Under the pieces are notes generated by a model that was not told where the DNA came from, made no database searches, and saw nothing but the letters and a program-made list of their open reading frames with translations. A stretch of DNA of 64,000 bases from Archivesica marissinica (Eukaryota > Mollusca > Bivalvia > Venerida > Vesicomyidae): positions 40,656,368 through 40,720,367 of the forward strand of contig CM026394.1 of NCBI GenBank assembly GCA_014843695.1, written 5' to 3'. Positions 33,040-43,338 of this stretch are shown in pieces. Each line of letters starts with the position of its first letter. Position 1 is the first letter of the stretch. A program made the position numbers and the translations under genes.

Positions 33040-33713
33040 TTATTTTAAAATCTATCTATCTATCTATAAAATGCAAAGATCGTGTTGTTCTAAGAATGTG
33101 TAAATAAGTTGTTTATGTCTTTGTATCCTCGTGGATTAATTAATTAATGGTCACTTAAGAATACATAATGTACTAGATGGCTTTAGAAGTGTCTGACATA
33201 AACTATCCGAATACGCAATTGAGAGACAAAAAGGAAGTGATTATTTCCACAAAGGTCATCGCCTACTTTCCATTCAAAATCAAGAAAGGTGAAAGGTACT
33301 AGTTGTATCAATTGATGAATAATTTCTCGATACAGATGACGGTATGATATATCAAAAGTTCAACACGTTCACCTCTTGTGTTTATTTCTTAGTTTAATCA
33401 TAGTTTAATGCTCGATTCGTTTTACATATACATGTGAATACAAAACATGACAAATTAAATAAACGCAAACGGGTCGGGCCACAATTTCAAGCAATATTAG
33501 ATACGCTCATTTCCGAAAGTTTATTTCTTTATATTCTCAAAGATAGATGGATGGCATATAGTTAAATCAAGTGATGAATAATTTCCAGTTGCAGGATGCA
33601 GATAAGTATACGATTTGTCATTCAAAATACAAAGATCGTGTCTATCTATAAACTTATCAATACATTCACCTCTTGGGTTTATTTCTTTACATCCCCATAG
33701 ATTATTGTGTCCA
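33040..33713. other. Intronic, nothing recognised
   Basis: Contains a short TCTA microsatellite (33048-33066) and a weakly repeated AGATAGATGGAT phrase also seen near 31922 and 32190. No exon or known repeat supported. Confidence 0.35.
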
Positions 33714-34321
33714 TTAAAGCAGCATTACATTGTATGAAATAAAAAATATTTGAAAAATTCAATTTTTACGTATGGGTAGCAATGCTGCTACACATTCTAA
33801 CATTATACTTTGTATGTTTATGTTCATTTGGTAAACAGTGTTTCTTTGCGATAAAACAAAATCGAAACCGAAAGTAGGACTTTCCGAGTCGATCGGTCAC
33901 GCAATTGTTTACAACCGGAACGCATCGTCTCCACATGTTTACATTCGGAATGCATCGTCCACATTTGTCCCACGTTGTCTTGTTTTAATTAAATTACTTG
34001 ATATGTTGATTCATACCTCTGTTAGCTAAGTCTTTTAGGGACATTGCTACATCCCCGCGAGGGGTTCGACATTAGAGGAAGATAGATAGTATTCCATGTT
34101 CAAAATGTATACGTTGTTTTCTACATCCTCTGTTGTATCACGCATGCGCGCTGTGCGCGTTTACATTTCGTGTGTTGATTAACAAATTCGCGTATACGAC
34201 GGTTTAAATTTATTTGAATTTTATCGTTTATGAGCGACTATGTCGATTTATGTAAACACACACACATTAGTATTTATATTTTACCCAAAACATCCTTTAT
34301 TACGATGTAATGCTGCTTTAA
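33714..34321. mobile_element. MITE with TTAA flanks and AGCAGCATTACAT ends
   Basis: Left TTAAAGCAGCATTACATTGT; right, reversed, TTAAAGCAGCATTACATCGT: about 20 bp of inverted repeat with one mismatch. The interior includes CGTATACGACGG and a GCGC-rich block (ATGCGCGCTGTGCGCG). The element at 37876-38400 has related ends and shares the GTCGTATACGCG core in the opposite orientation. Confidence 0.8.
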
Positions 34322-34472
34322 GATCACCTAATATAATGACATTTTGTAAATGCGGTCGCACTAAGTTATCCAGCTAAGCCATTGAGTGTTTACTGCTTGC
34401 TGGGATACACAGTGAACAGATGGTGATAAGTATGTGTAAATTGATCGAAACTGCAACAGCTTTCGTTTGTTT

Positions 34473-34713
34473 AAGCTTTATTTATTTTACAACGATTGCG
34501 AAGCAAGTTTTAACAACTTATATTAATCACTCTCGTTGGTGCGTTGGAGGGTAAATGTGGTCATTCGTGTTGGGGGAAACCGAAGTACCCGGAGAAAACC
34601 CACCTGTCCGATCTGGCGACCACCGTACCATCTCACATACTTACCGGTCCGAGGGTCGAACCAGGGTTGCATTGGTGAGATGAGAGCGCGCTAACCACTG
34701 CGCTAATCGGACA
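34473..34713 (-). mobile_element. SINE-1 copy
   Basis: Minus strand, complete from GTCCGATTAGCGCAGTGG to the tail CGCAATCGTTGTAAAATAAA. B box altered to GGTTCGACCCTCGG. Confidence 0.85.
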
Positions 34714-34855
34714 ACTTGATGCAACTGGCTTAGTTTGCTAGATCTGTGCAGTGTTTAGTTGCTCATACTGACATATACCAAAACACAAAACTCGTTGCGC
34801 ATCTGAAACGGTATTGTTATCAATAGAATATTATTTGAGAGAAAAAGTGTATAGC

Positions 34856-35200
34856 GGAGCGATGGTCCAGTGGTTAACACATTGGATTTGTAATACATGG
34901 GTCTCAGGTTCGACACACCGCTATGACATACTAAGAAGACTCATATCATAGTATATCTGATTAGGGTAAACCGTAGTCTCTTGTCAGTGCTTTACATCGT
35001 TTATGTAAACGAACAGGATGAGGCAATCCAGCTATTATTGGTAGAGAAAGCCCTCGGATACCACTGCGAACAGTATTTGATGCACGGTCGGTACATTGGT
35101 AGATCCATCGACCTACCACAAACCAGCTGGCTAGCTTCCTCACTTGAAAAAATTCGACTCTGCCAGTGGGATTCGAACCTACAGCGGACAACGCGCAATT
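34856..35200 (+). mobile_element. SINE-5: tRNA-Thr(TGT)-like head with SINE-2-related body, plus an inverted fragment
   Basis: Head GCGATGGTCCAGTGGTTAAC with loop TTTGTAA (anticodon position TGT, Thr-like) and B box AGGTTCGACACACC. The body GTCTCTTGTCAGTGCTTTAC resembles the GTCTCGTGTCGGTGCTTTAC block of SINE-2, so the two families share a domain but differ in head. From about 35080 a minus-strand B-box end (AGGTTCGAATCCCACTGG) belongs to a family also seen at 51575-51727. It lies 60-400 bp downstream of the TM1 exon. Confidence 0.55.
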
Positions 35201-35264
35201 AATTGTAAAAACATACATGTATGAGGAAGGTTGTAGGTAATATATTAGACAATCAAGGACTCAC

Positions 35265-35356
35265 CTGATGGCTATGAAGATTACACAAGCTGGAATCAGC
35301 AACACGAGACTCACTATGTTACAGACCAGAGCAATGTACAAGATGGTGTGGTAGTC
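35265..35356 (-). CDS. Class B GPCR exon: TM1
   Basis: Thirty codons plus two bases. DYHTILYIALVCNIVSLVLL followed by IPACVIFIAI is one strongly hydrophobic helix of about 26 residues, placed as TM1 of class B receptors, right after the HRM domain. The split codon AG/A with the next exon gives the arginine that opens intracellular loop 1. Acceptor TTCTCCCCCCACAG, donor ATCAG/GTGAGTCC. Phase 0 at the start agrees with the HRM exon. The exon is too short to be listed as a long ORF, but the three-way phase agreement is strong. Confidence 0.87.
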
Positions 35357-36010
35357 CTGTGGGGGGAGAAAACAACAAACTTCAACCGATGGGTCACAGG
35401 TCAATCATCTCATAGTTAACATACACATATATTATCAGGTGAATTATTATCGTGATTAGAATGACTACATAGATCGCACTAATTTGAACATGTTGATATG
35501 TGCGACTTATGTCGTAGTCATTATCGTGCCGGAAGTTTGACCTCATATTCTACGTTTTATATCTACAACGCTGGAGTGTGCATTGTTCTTGCTTAAAGCC
35601 AAGACAAGCATTAGAGTTCATCCGTTGCAAAAATAAACATATATTACTTTGCAGATATATCTGTGTAATGGCTGTGTTAGGGTACACGTGAATGAGATTA
35701 ATGAAAACATCAACAATTACATAATGTCGAAACAATAGGTGAATATTGATTTGTTTTTACTTGTTTTTGGAAGTTGCATCGTCTACTATATAAGCCAAGC
35801 ACCTGCTACTGACAGCGATGACGTCATTTGCAAACACATTCGAAAACATGTGGGTTATGAAAATAGGGCGAGTGTCGATGTATACTATTTGGACAGTCTC
35901 TGTGTTGACATGTACAAAGCTCAACATACAGCCATAATTAATTTGCAGATCAAGAATTGATTGTGAGGCGTATTGTGTGGCGTGATTTTAATGGGGGGGG
36001 GGGTTCCTAC
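35357..36010 (-). other. Receptor intron between HRM and TM1 exons
   Basis: 654 bp. No mobile element recognised. A short G-run (35994-36003, C-run on the transcript) lies just after the HRM exon's donor. Confidence 0.6.
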
Positions 36011-36108
36011 CTCTTTGAGAACGCAAGTAGTGTAGTTTGTCCACTCCGACCCAGTAGTCGGATTCATCCACCACGTGCCGTTAGCTGTGCATTCTTTATA
36101 AGCAGTTG
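36011..36108 (-). CDS. Class B GPCR exon: C-terminal half of the hormone receptor (HRM) domain
   Basis: Two bases of a split codon, then 32 codons. TAYKECTANGTWWMNP and GSEWTNYTTCVLKE match the class B HRM pattern C..NGTW......W.NYT.C, with two cysteines and the conserved tryptophans. NGT and NYT are N-glycosylation sequons, fitting an extracellular domain. Acceptor TTTTATTTTTCAG, donor AAAGAG/GTAGGA. The preceding exon must end in phase 1 with a codon of the form xCA (Ser, Pro, Thr or Ala). I looked for it to the right and did not find it. Confidence 0.9.
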
Positions 36109-36149
36109 CTGAAAAATAAAAAAACAACCAATAAATAAATAGGAATAAC

Positions 36150-36658
36150 AAGTTTCAAGTTTATTAGCAAATCGGCAAAACATTTGCCTTAGGCCATTTA
36201 CAATTTCACTAACTTATGGCAAAGGCAATAAATATATATTGTTTTATTTATACAAATAACAAAGCACACAAACACATCAGTACAGTAAGCGATCAGTAGA
36301 CAAATCTAATTTAAAATAACAATAAAGACGTTTTAACTAGAGAACACATTTTGTATAATTAATGGCAATCTACCATGAGGCCCCAAACAATGAAACATAA
36401 TGTAAACAATTAGCCCACATAGACTGGCACAAGCTGCAATAACACAAACTTATATACATATATATTCACCACCTTTGATACGTTACCATAAAGACGTTTT
36501 AACTAGAGAATATAGTTTGTATAATTAATGGCAATCTACCATGAGGCCCCAAACAATGAAACATAATGTAAACAATTATCACACATAGACTGGCACAATC
36601 TGCAATAACAAATACTTATATACATATATATTCACCACCTTTGATACGTTACCATTTA
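36150..36658 (-). mobile_element. LINE-like 3' end with internal 166-bp duplication
   Basis: On the minus strand the element ends AATAAACTTGAAACTTG, a common LINE terminus. Upstream of it, 36324-36489 and 36490-36658 are near-identical direct repeats (AAAGACGTTTTAACTAGAGA ... ATTCACCACCTTTGATACG). No coding region is left. Confidence 0.55.
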
Positions 36659-37499
36659 TTGTCATTGTTATAGAATGTAACATTGTATGTTTGTGAATAA
36701 CGAGAATAATGTACAGTTTAAGTTATTAATGCATTCTTATTCTTCTTCTTCATTTAGTATTTAGATACTAAATATTTCTAATTTACGCCATTGACAAAAT
36801 AAAAATGCTTGACTCTTCGTGGATCCCCAAATCTATTAAGTTTCTTGTACCAATGAAAAGAAAGACAACTGTTCATTTGACGATCTCCTTTACTATTACT
36901 GCACCTGAACATCGAATAATTCTCTATCTCAACAATAATAGTACTATGATGTTTATTATTTGCAACAATATCACAGATTACATGTAGAGTGACTCGGTGT
37001 ATCGCTTATATATGAGGGATTGGTGATCTACTGTCATGTCTGACCGATGGAGATCTTACACCGACTTGCCACACTTCTATTTGTAATCTTCTCTGCAATT
37101 TGACATTCTGTTTGTATTGATTTCTATGTAAATTATATATGAAAACTTCTTGTTCTGCTCTCCAGTATTGGAGGTAATAAAGGTATATATTATGCAATCC
37201 TAGTAAATATTTGTTAACGTAAGCCACATTATTTCATGTATGCATGTGAAATGAGAGAATAAAATGTGTTTTGACTTGATTTTTGACTATAAATGTGTTC
37301 ATCCTCTGCTATATATGATATTGCATACTGATCTTAAGGACGGGTTATTGAAATAGCAAATAAAAAATGGATCATAAATGTGATTATTTGGAACCTGTTG
37401 TCATACATAATAAACTATTTATATTAGGTGTTTGTTTATATACGGTTAATGTTGTGTGAATGAATGGTTCTGGTATATTTCTAATTCTTTTTTGTTATA
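36659..37499. other. Gap, nothing recognised
   Basis: Contains an ATTCTTCTTCTTC patch and GAGAATAAAATGTG near 37254, which could be a polyadenylation signal of an unidentified element. Not called further. Confidence 0.3.
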
Positions 37500-37695
37500 C
37501 TTTATTTATTTTACAACGATTGCGAAGCAAGTTTGAACAACTTATATTAATCACTCTCGTTGGCTCGGATGTAAGCGTATATGTGGTCATTCATGTGGGA
37601 GGAAACCGGAGTACCCGGAGAAAACCCACCTGTCCGATCTGGCGACCAGCGTACCATCTCACATACTTCCCTGAGGATCGAACCCGGGTCGCATT
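37500..37695 (-). mobile_element. SINE-1, head-truncated copy
   Basis: Tail, central domain (TTCTCCGGGTACTCCGGTTT on the minus strand) and B box GGGTTCGATCCTC are present. The rest of the tRNA-like head is missing beyond ATGCGACC. Confidence 0.8.
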
Positions 37696-37754
37696 TTTAT
37701 ACTTTTAGCTTAAACAATATTTTATTCAAGAATGGTACAGGAGTAGTTGCAACA

Positions 37755-38445
37755 GGAAAAAGGCTACATAGTAACTTATTCGAATTCCTTTCCTTAATAA
37801 AGAGTTACATAGTAACTTATTCGAATTCCTTTCCTTAAAAAAAAGTTACATTGTAACTTATTCGAATCCCTTTCCTTAAAGCGACACTACATTAGTGAAA
37901 ACGCAAATTTCTACAGAATGTATTTTCCTATTATATGGTATAATTGTTTTCCAAATATTTGCCTTAAATACTGAGTATTTCAACTAATAAACAAACGTCG
38001 TATACGCGGTTTGTTGACATAACAAAATAATGTAAATAGTGTCGACATCCATGCGTAATAAAAATCGTGTATCCTGAATAACTCTATTTATTGTACAGAT
38101 TTACCGTTATATCTCACATGTGTACCTATGCATATTTATTTGTAGACTAATCTTAGTTAAATTATCTCTAAACAACATTATCTCATGCTTAGTAGTGACT
38201 CCGATGGCAAACAAACGTCAATGCAGGAGCGTGGATGGTCGTTATATGAAATCCTATTTTCAATTTTGAAAGTTTGTATATCACAAAACACTGTTTATTG
38301 ATTCAATGTTCGAGTGTATTCGGAAGAATTTGTAGTAGTAACGCATATATACGTGAAACAATGCATTTTATTTGCCTTTTGCGATGTAATGTCGCTTTAT
38401 ATAAAAAGTTGCAAAGTAACGTATTCGAATCCCTTTCCTTAAACA
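37755..38445 (+). repeat. About 41-bp repeat split by a MITE
   Basis: Units GTTACATAGTAACTTATTCG + AATTCCTTTCCTTAA: two full and one partial before 37876, one after 38400 (GTTGCAAAGTAACGTATTCG). GTTACATAGTAAC is itself palindromic. Confidence 0.75.
37876..38400. mobile_element. MITE with AAAGCGACA(C/T)TACAT ends
   Basis: Left TTAAAGCGACACTACATTAG, right (reversed) ATAAAGCGACATTACATCGC. Related to 33714-34321: ends differ by GCG/GCA changes, and the interior has GTCGTATACGCGG. It is inserted inside the 41-bp repeat. Left flank TTAA, right flank TTAT (decayed). Confidence 0.75.
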
Positions 38446-38606
38446 AAATTGCATACACACACATATTATGTTATGACAGGTTACATTACAAGTATTGCTT
38501 AGGATGACATATTTTATAATGCTATAAAGCGAGTTTAAGCACAAAAAGGAAATAAAACATGCATGCAACAAAACGTTCGGAAATTTAATGCTTTTCTTGG
38601 AATATT

Positions 38607-38650
<44 letters not shown>

Positions 38651-38976
38651 CGAACAAAACTGGGTGGGGGCAACCTGTGATTTTGCTGCTCCAGATACCC
38701 CAAACAGCGTTCAATATCGCGACTTTCTTGGAATCTTGCCGTTGCCGTTACATTTTCTTACTTTTAAATATTACTTTGAAAATAAATGTGTTTCTTTTAA
38801 CTATATATGATCCGTAGGTGAGGGAGAATATACTAGCGAAAGGTCCGGGTTCTAGCCCCGTGTTTGGCTACACATTGTTCTCAACCTATGGCATTTACTT
38901 GTTTTATGAATTTGCTTCTTATTTTCATTATAAACATTCGACATAAATAATCTCTTACATACATAGCTTGTGATAT
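38446..38976. other. Gap with (GA)n microsatellite
   Basis: A GA repeat of about 17 units at 38611-38644. Otherwise no supported feature before the 32-bp array. Confidence 0.5.
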
Positions 38977-41900
38977 GTTATGTTCTCGATCACAAACAGT
39001 CAATACACATTATGTTCTCGTTCACAAACAGTCAATACACATTATGTTCTCGTTCACAAACAGTCAATACACATTATGTTCTCGTTCACAAACAGTCAAT
39101 ACACATTATGTTCTCGTTCACAAACAGTCAATACACATTATGTTCTCGTTCACAAACAGTCAATACACATTATGTTCTCGTTCACAAACAGTCAATACAC
39201 ATTATGTTCTCGTTCACAAACAGTCAATACACATTATGTTCTCGTTCACAAACAGTCAATACACATTATGTTCTCGTTCACAAACAGTCAATACACATTA
39301 TGTTCTCGTTCACAAACAGTCAATACACATTATGTTCTCGTTCACAAACAGTCAATACACATTATGTTCTCGTTCACAAACAGTCAATACACATTATGTT
39401 CTCGTTCACAAACAGTCAATACACATTATGTTCTCGTTCACAAACAGTCAATACACATTATGTTCTCGTTCACAAACAGTCAATACACATTATGTTCTCG
39501 TTCACAAACAGTCAATACACATTATGTTCTCGTTCACAAACAGTCAATACACATTATGTTCTCGTTCACAAACAGTCAATACACATTATGTTCTCGTTCA
39601 CAAACAGTCAATACACATTATGTTCTCGTTCACAAACAGTCAATACACATTATGTTCTCGTTCACAAACAGTCAATACACATTATGTTCTCGTTCACAAA
39701 CAGTCAATACACATTATGTTCTCGTTCACAAACAGTCAATACACATTATGTTCTCGTTCACAAACAGTCAATACACATTATGTTCTCGTTCACAAACAGT
39801 CAATACACATTATGTTCTCGTTCACAAACAGTCAATACACATTATGTTCTCGTTCACAAACAGTCAATACACATTATGTTCTCGTTCACAAACAGTCAAT
39901 ACACATTATGTTCTCGTTCACAAACAGTCAATACACATTATGTTCTCGTTCACAAACAGTCAATACACATTATGTTCTCGTTCACAAACAGTCAATACAC
40001 ATTATGTTCTCGTTCACAAACAGTCAATACACATTATGTTCTCTTTCACAAACAGTCAATACACATTATGTTCTCGTTCACAAACAGTCAATACACATTA
40101 TGTTCTCGTTCACAAACAGTCAATACACATTATGTTCTCGTTCACAAACAGTCAATACACATTATGTTCTCGTTCACAAACAGTCAATACACATTATGTT
40201 CTCGTTCACAAACAGTCAATACACATTATGTTCTCGTTCACAAACAGTCAATACACATTATGTTCTCGTTCACAAACAGTCAATACACATTATGTTCTCG
40301 TTCACAAACAGTCAATACACATTATGTTCTCGTTCACAAACAGTCAATACACATTATGTTCTCGTTCACAAACAGTCAATACACATTATGTTCTCGTTCA
40401 CAAACAGTCAATACACATTATGTTCTCGTTCACAAACAGTCAATACACATTATGTTCTCGTTCACAAACAGTCAATACACATTATGTTCTCGTTCACAAA
40501 CAGTCAATACACATTATGTTCTCGTTCACAAACAGTCAATACACATTATGTTCTCGTTCACAAACAGTCAATACACATTATGTTCTCGTTCACAAACAGT
40601 CAATACACATTATGTTCTCGTTCACAAACAGTCAATACACATTATGTTCTCGTTCACAAACAGTCAATAACTTTGTCTCGTTTACAAACAGTCAATACAC
40701 ATTATGTTCTCGTTCACAAACAGTCAATACACATTATGTTCTCGTTCACAAACAGTCAATACACATTATGTTCTCGTTACAAACAGTCAATACACATTAT
40801 GTTCTCGTTCACAAACAGTCAATACACATTATGTTCTCGTTCACAAACAGTCAATACACATTATGTTCTCGTTCACAAACAGTCAATACACATTATGTTC
40901 TCGTTCACAAACAGTCAATACACATTATGTTCTCGTTCACAAACAGTCAATACACATTATGTTCTCGTTCACAAACAGTCAATACACATTATGTTCTCGT
41001 TCACAAACAGTCAATACACATTATGTTCTCGTTCACAAACAGTCAATACACATTATGTTCTCGTTCACAAACAGTCAATACACATTATGTTCTCGTTCAC
41101 AAACAGTCAATACACATTATGTTCTCGTTCACAAACAGTCAATACACATTATGTTCTCTTTCACAAACAGTCAATACACATTATGTTCTCGTTCACAAAC
41201 AGTCAATACACATTATGTTCTCGTTCACAAACAGTCAATACACATTATGTTCTCGTTCACAAACAGTCAATACACATTATGTTCTCGTTCACAAACAGTC
41301 AATACACATTATGTTCTCGTTCACAAACAGTCAATACACATTATGTTCTCGTTCACAAACAGTCAATACACATTATGTTCTCGTTCACAAACAGTCAATA
41401 CACATTATGTTCTCGTTCACAAACAGTCAATACACATTATGTTCTCGTTCACAAACAGTCAATACACATTATGTTCTCGTTCACAAACAATCAATACACA
41501 TTATGTTCTCGTTCACAAACAGTCAATACACATTATGTTCTCGTTCACAAACAATCAATACACATTATGTTCTCGTTCACAAACAATCAATACACATTAT
41601 GTTCTCGTTCACAAACAGTCAATACACATTATGTTCTCGTTCACAAACAATCAATACACATTATGTTCTCGTTCACAAACAGTCAATACACATTATGTTC
41701 TCGTTCACAAACAGTCAATACACATTATGTTCTCGTTCAAAACAGTCAATACACATTATGTTCTCGTTCACAAACATCAATACATCTCGTTACAAACAGT
41801 CAATACACATTATGTTCTCGTTCACAAACAATCAATACACATTATGTTCTCGTTCACAAACAGTCAATACACATTATGTTCTCGTTCACAAACAGTCAAT

Positions 41901-42008
41901 ACACATTATGTTCTCGTTCACAAACAGTCAATACACATTATGTTCTCGTTCACAAACAATCAATACACATTATGTTCTCGTTCACAAACAGTCAATACAC
42001 ATTATGTT
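38977..42008. repeat. 32-bp minisatellite, about 95 copies, highly homogeneous
   Basis: Unit CACATTATGTTCTCGTTCAC + AAACAGTCAATA. The first roughly 52 copies are nearly identical (one CTCTTTC change near 40043). Damage is concentrated at 40668-40690, 40779 and 41730-41800, and a G-to-A variant (AACAATCAA) clusters after 41480. None of the three plus frames has a stop, and 32 = 2 modulo 3, so all frames share one 32-residue repeat peptide (FSFTNSQYTLCSRSQ...) and open for over 1000 codons. Nothing else points to a gene. Confidence 0.95.
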
Positions 42009-42275
42009 TTGCCTTTAATATTTGTTGCCGATCTATAATACATCTCGAGTTTGTTTAAATTAATTCCTTTTTTTATTATTGTTAGATTTAAGAGTTTACC
42101 GTAACTTTATCATATATGTTTATTTTAATTTTGAAATGTTGATGTATGATATGCTATGTTTTATTATGTGTTCAAATCTGTGGTATGGTATTTGTAAAGC
42201 ACCTTTGAACGTGTATTTTATATGAAAAGGGCGCTTCATAAAATTAGTATAATTATATTAATAATATCTTACATA
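42009..42275 (+). mobile_element. LINE 3' end, second copy of the family at 1-350
   Basis: GTAAAGCACCTTTGAACG, then GAAAAGGGCGCTTCATAAAA and an ATTATATTAATAAT tail match positions 275-350. No coding part. Confidence 0.6.
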
Positions 42276-42315
42276 TTTTAATACCTCTTGCTAAGATAAG
42301 ATCAATTTTATTTTG

Positions 42316-42500
42316 AGTCGGCAAGATAGCAACAGTACAACACACGCGTTAGAGTGAGCAAGATAGCAACAGTACAACACACGCGTTAGAGTGAGCAAGA
42401 TAGCAACAGTACAACACACGCGTTAGAGTGAGCAAGATAGCAACAGTACAACACACGCGTTAGAGTGAGCAAGATAGCAACAGTACAACACAAGCTCTGA
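42316..42500. repeat. 37-bp minisatellite, 5 copies
   Basis: Unit GAGCAAGATAGCAACAGTAC + AACACACGCGTTAGAGT. The last copy diverges (AACACAAGCTCTGAGT). Confidence 0.95.
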
Positions 42501-43338
42501 GTGAGCTTTTGAGCCGACTATATAACATAAAATAATGGTAACAGCTATAAAATTAGAATCACTGATAATAATATGCATATTTATTGTTAATTTGTTTCTA
42601 AGAAACAAACTTGCTTTCTCGTTCTTTACATAGATCAACTTCCTACCACAATACACAACCAATGTGTCCCGTAATACAGACCTACTCATATCGTCTGACA
42701 ATGCATTCCGACTTTTCTCATGTCTTGCAGAGTTTTATGATATACCTCTAGCGTTAAAATAATTGTGCAGTTTACTTGACGTTGCATTAGTGATACATTG
42801 TCAGACTGCTGACTGAGAGATAAAATACCCAAAATATATCCATTCCATTATAATGCCCTTCGGGTCATGGAGAGCTTGTACATTTCCAATGTCATTTATA
42901 ATAAGTGGTTTGACTTTTTAAAATGCATTTTCTTGTACAAAACAGATGCTTGTTTGGCTAATTGACTTGCCAGAGAGATATGATGTTTCCATATTAGACT
43001 TTTCTCCATACCAAACAACATTACATTTCCATTACAAATGTCTGCAAATGACATAAACCTATCCTCGAGCTTTCTTACATAATTACAATGACATTAGTAC
43101 TAAGTGATCGAGACACTGGCATGGGTTGGGTTAAATATAAAAACAGGAATAAATAATTAAAATGTGTATTGTTTCTTTCTTGCACACAGACAAACGATAA
43201 TCTGACGTTGATTGTATCAGGATCTATTTCATTGACAGCTAGCTTCCTGGTTATATCCAATTAACGATCGGGGTCTTGTCAAGTGGTTTCGTGTTCAAAC
43301 CCCATTTTTTCATATTTACATTTTTCACAATTCATAAG
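42501..43338. other. Gap, nothing firm
   Basis: At 43168-43189 a plus-strand acceptor-like TTGTTTCTTTCTTGCACACAG precedes a short hydrophobic frame (LTLIVSGSISLTASFLVI) ending in a stop at about 43263. No donor or second exon was found, so no gene is called. Confidence 0.3.

Larger units (their letters stand above)
4139..36108 (-). other. Class B GPCR gene, internal part (four exons, three introns)
   Basis: Transcript order is 36011-36108, 35265-35356, 7098-7248, 4139-4289. Each exon has AG/GT borders, and the phases agree: 98 bp (2 + 32 codons), 92 bp (30 codons + 2), 151 bp (1 + 50 codons), 151 bp (50 codons + 1). The joined order gives HRM end, TM1, TM2, first extracellular loop, TM3 and start of TM4, as expected of secretin-family receptors. 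Introns are about 0.65, 28.0 and 2.8 kb. Earlier exons (signal peptide, first HRM cysteines) were not found to the right; later exons (TM4-TM7, tail) must lie beyond the left edge. Calcitonin/PDF/CRF-type subfamily cannot be settled from these exons. Confidence 0.85.

Noticed and set aside
32293..33103. Open frames on both strands around 32.3-33.1 kb
   Set aside because: Translated 30-bp minisatellite; the same block is open in at least five frames.
38975..42058. Reading frames of 1027, 1012 and 566 codons on the plus strand
   Set aside because: They simply follow a 32-bp repeat with no stop in any frame; all three frames give the same peptide period, and there are no flanking coding or splice signals.
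43168..43263. Plus-strand acceptor-like site followed by a hydrophobic 24-codon frame
   Set aside because: No donor, no neighbouring exon and no recognised family; short enough to be chance.
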